From IMG/VR virus record IMGVR_UViG_3300020196_000166, positions 1-30,150 of that record: a stretch of 30,150 nt of DNA. One strand, written 5' to 3'. The translations under genes and the position numbers were made by a program. This DNA is from a virus. A model generated the notes under the pieces. It was not told the DNA's origin. It was given only the letters and a program-made list of their open reading frames with translations, and did not search any database. Below, piece by piece: positions 28,964-30,150 of the stretch (positions are counted from its first letter, which is position 1; the number at the start of each line of letters is the position of its first letter).

Positions 28964-30150
28964 TTACTTTACATATAATAAATTACCATCTTGTATTTTG
29001 AACTCACCACGTGGGTTATATGATTCTGTTTTTCCTGCATCTGCAACTTTCTTTTGTAATGTTGGTATCATATTTACTATTACTGTTGCAACACTATAAG
29101 CAATTAAGCAACCACCAACAATAGTGATAAAAGTTTTAGCCGCAGCAAAAATAGGAGCAAGTGGTGGAATAAAAAATCCAACAATATCCGCACCACCAGG
29201 AGTTAATAATTTTACAGCAACTTCCATTATCTCGGATATTATTCCTGAAAGAATTACAAACTCAAATACACCTGGTCCACCTAATAATTTTGTGGCTTCT
29301 GAAAACTTTTTTAGCAATTCTTTACCAACCATTGCAGTTACCACTTGTGTAATTTTTGCTAAAGGTGCAAAAACTGACTGTAATATCTTAACACTTAATT
29401 CAACTATACCTTTCAATGCAGGATTTTTAATTGCACCTTCAAGGTGTGTAAACCCACCACCTTCAAAAAGAAATGCCCTATCATTTGAACTATTATACAA
29501 TTCAGAAACAACATTAGAATTTGAAAATAATTTATTTCTTTCTTTAATAATGTTTAATTTCATTTTTTTAACAGATTCCATAGTTTTTAAGTCATCCAAA
29601 CCATCCTCGGCCTTTGCTGCATCAACTTTAACATCTTCTGAAGGTGCAACACTACCAGCAACCATATCTTTTTCCCAAGTTGGAGCGGAAACCCATTTAC
29701 TATAAAAAGTTGTTGTTAGATATTTTCCAGACTCGAACAAATTTTTTACTTCTGTTGCAAACGTTTTTGGATCAGATACATTCTGTATTTTCTTTTCTAC
29801 ATCTGCAGATGCTTTAGCGGCAGCAGATTTTGCCTTTCCAGCGAATGATCCAAATGCTTTCATCAATCCGTCTTTGCATGCTGATGCAACTTCTGATACA
29901 AGTGCAGAAAATTCTTTCCAAACCGCTTTTATTTTACCCCAGCCACCTGAAAGAACTTCTTTTGCCTTATCACCAAGACCTTTAAGACCATCCCATATAT
30001 CACTAAAAAATCCTTCGGATAATACTGCATCACCGTCTTTGGATTCAACTATTGTTTTTACACTTTTATCCAATTTATTTATTATGGACTCACTTAATGA
30101 TTTTGTTTTTGTCTTTGAAAACAAAATACGCATAGCAGACGCTTCATTTT
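28964..30150 (-). CDS. Probable internal/virion protein with hydrophobic C-terminal segments (5' end beyond window)
   Basis: At least 389 residues from the first ATG in frame (30133), which has no ribosome site. The frame stays open upstream to the window edge and reads NEASA just before that Met, so the real start is probably outside. NEASA repeats the INEAS site of the gene at 3122-3451 and resembles the T4 internal-protein cut after Glu; VLSEGFF and LFEGGG are further candidate sites. The N-terminal third is basic and Ala/Lys-rich (an amphipathic helical region near 60-110). The C-terminal third has two or three hydrophobic stretches (about 290-357) with Gly and Pro, suggesting a protein able to insert in membranes. 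It has its own terminator. A head-internal or ejected protein is the best guess; it has no recognised domain, and this is inference. Confidence 0.55.
   Translation of the reverse strand, partial: NEASAMRILFSKTKTKSLSESIINKLDKSVKTIVESKDGDAVLSEGFFSDIWDGLKGLGDKAKEVLSGGWGKIKAVWKEFSALVSEVASACKDGLMKAFGSFAGKAKSAAAKASADVEKKIQNVSDPKTFATEVKNLFESGKYLTTTFYSKWVSAPTWEKDMVAGSVAPSEDVKVDAAKAEDGLDDLKTMESVKKMKLNIIKERNKLFSNSNVVSELYNSSNDRAFLFEGGGFTHLEGAIKNPALKGIVELSVKILQSVFAPLAKITQVVTAMVGKELLKKFSEATKLLGGPGVFEFVILSGIISEIMEVAVKLLTPGGADIVGFFIPPLAPIFAAAKTFITIVGGCLIAYSVATVIVNMIPTLQKKVADAGKTESYNPRGEFKIQDGNLLYVK

Noticed and set aside
29124-29705. 193-codon plus-strand open frame opposite the internal-protein gene
   Set aside because: A shadow of the minus-strand gene; the antisense product is low-complexity and unlike any family.

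Overview
The window is about 30 kb of AT-rich DNA (roughly one third G+C by eye) in which every supported gene lies on the minus strand, so transcription runs from right to left. It is a stretch of a large T4-superfamily contractile-tailed phage (myovirus). Recognisable relatives of T4 gp13, gp14, gp15, gp18, gp19, gp26 and gp32 are present, together with a tape measure protein and baseplate proteins. The host cannot be named from the sequence. Many genes have GGAG-type ribosome binding sites, which fits a host using ordinary Shine-Dalgarno initiation. No tRNA, CRISPR array, insertion sequence or integrase was seen, and no gene-free stretch exceeds 160 bases.

Layout in transcription order (high to low coordinates). 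(1) 30150-27532: a probable internal/virion protein cut by the window edge, a membrane-anchored GAF-like protein and a PhoH-type ATPase. (2) 27531-24802: the neck proteins gp13, gp14 and gp15. (3) 24738-21357: a small coiled-coil protein, then the tail sheath and tail tube. (4) 21232-20155: a gp26-family protein whose reading frame appears to continue, by frameshift at a run of seven T, into a 74-codon extension. This sits where tail-assembly-chaperone frameshifts occur in other phages, directly before the tape measure. (5) 20098-15842: the tape measure protein. (6) 15796-5170: a baseplate block made of a 2488-residue repeat protein, a LysM-like protein, a hub protein with a proline-rich insert, and a structural protein. 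(7) 5154-1007: a family A DNA polymerase-like protein that seems to have lost its proofreading residues, three unknown proteins, an alpha/beta hydrolase and a ParB-like protein. (8) 846-1: a gp32-like single-strand DNA-binding protein without cysteines, and the start of another replication/recombination-type gene.

The tail genes work together. The tape measure is built with its chaperones. The tube and sheath polymerise around it from the baseplate. gp15 caps the tail, and gp13/gp14 join it to the head. Several genes at the two ends share short leader sequences ending in Asn-Glu or Lys-Glu, which resemble the capsid-targeting leader of T4 internal proteins. They may be packaged in the head and ejected with the DNA.

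Two signals recur between genes. An identical 8-mer, ATATTTAT on the coding strand, occurs in nine of the ten gaps of 45 bases or more (the tenth has a one-base variant), usually 23-50 bases before a start codon; it is a good candidate for this phage's late promoter. Five hairpins followed by T-rich sequence look like intrinsic terminators. The most interesting items are the apparent gp26-family frameshift, the giant repeat protein (with a possible stop-codon readthrough into a lysine-rich tail), the exonuclease-dead polymerase relative and the set of leader-bearing, possibly injected proteins.
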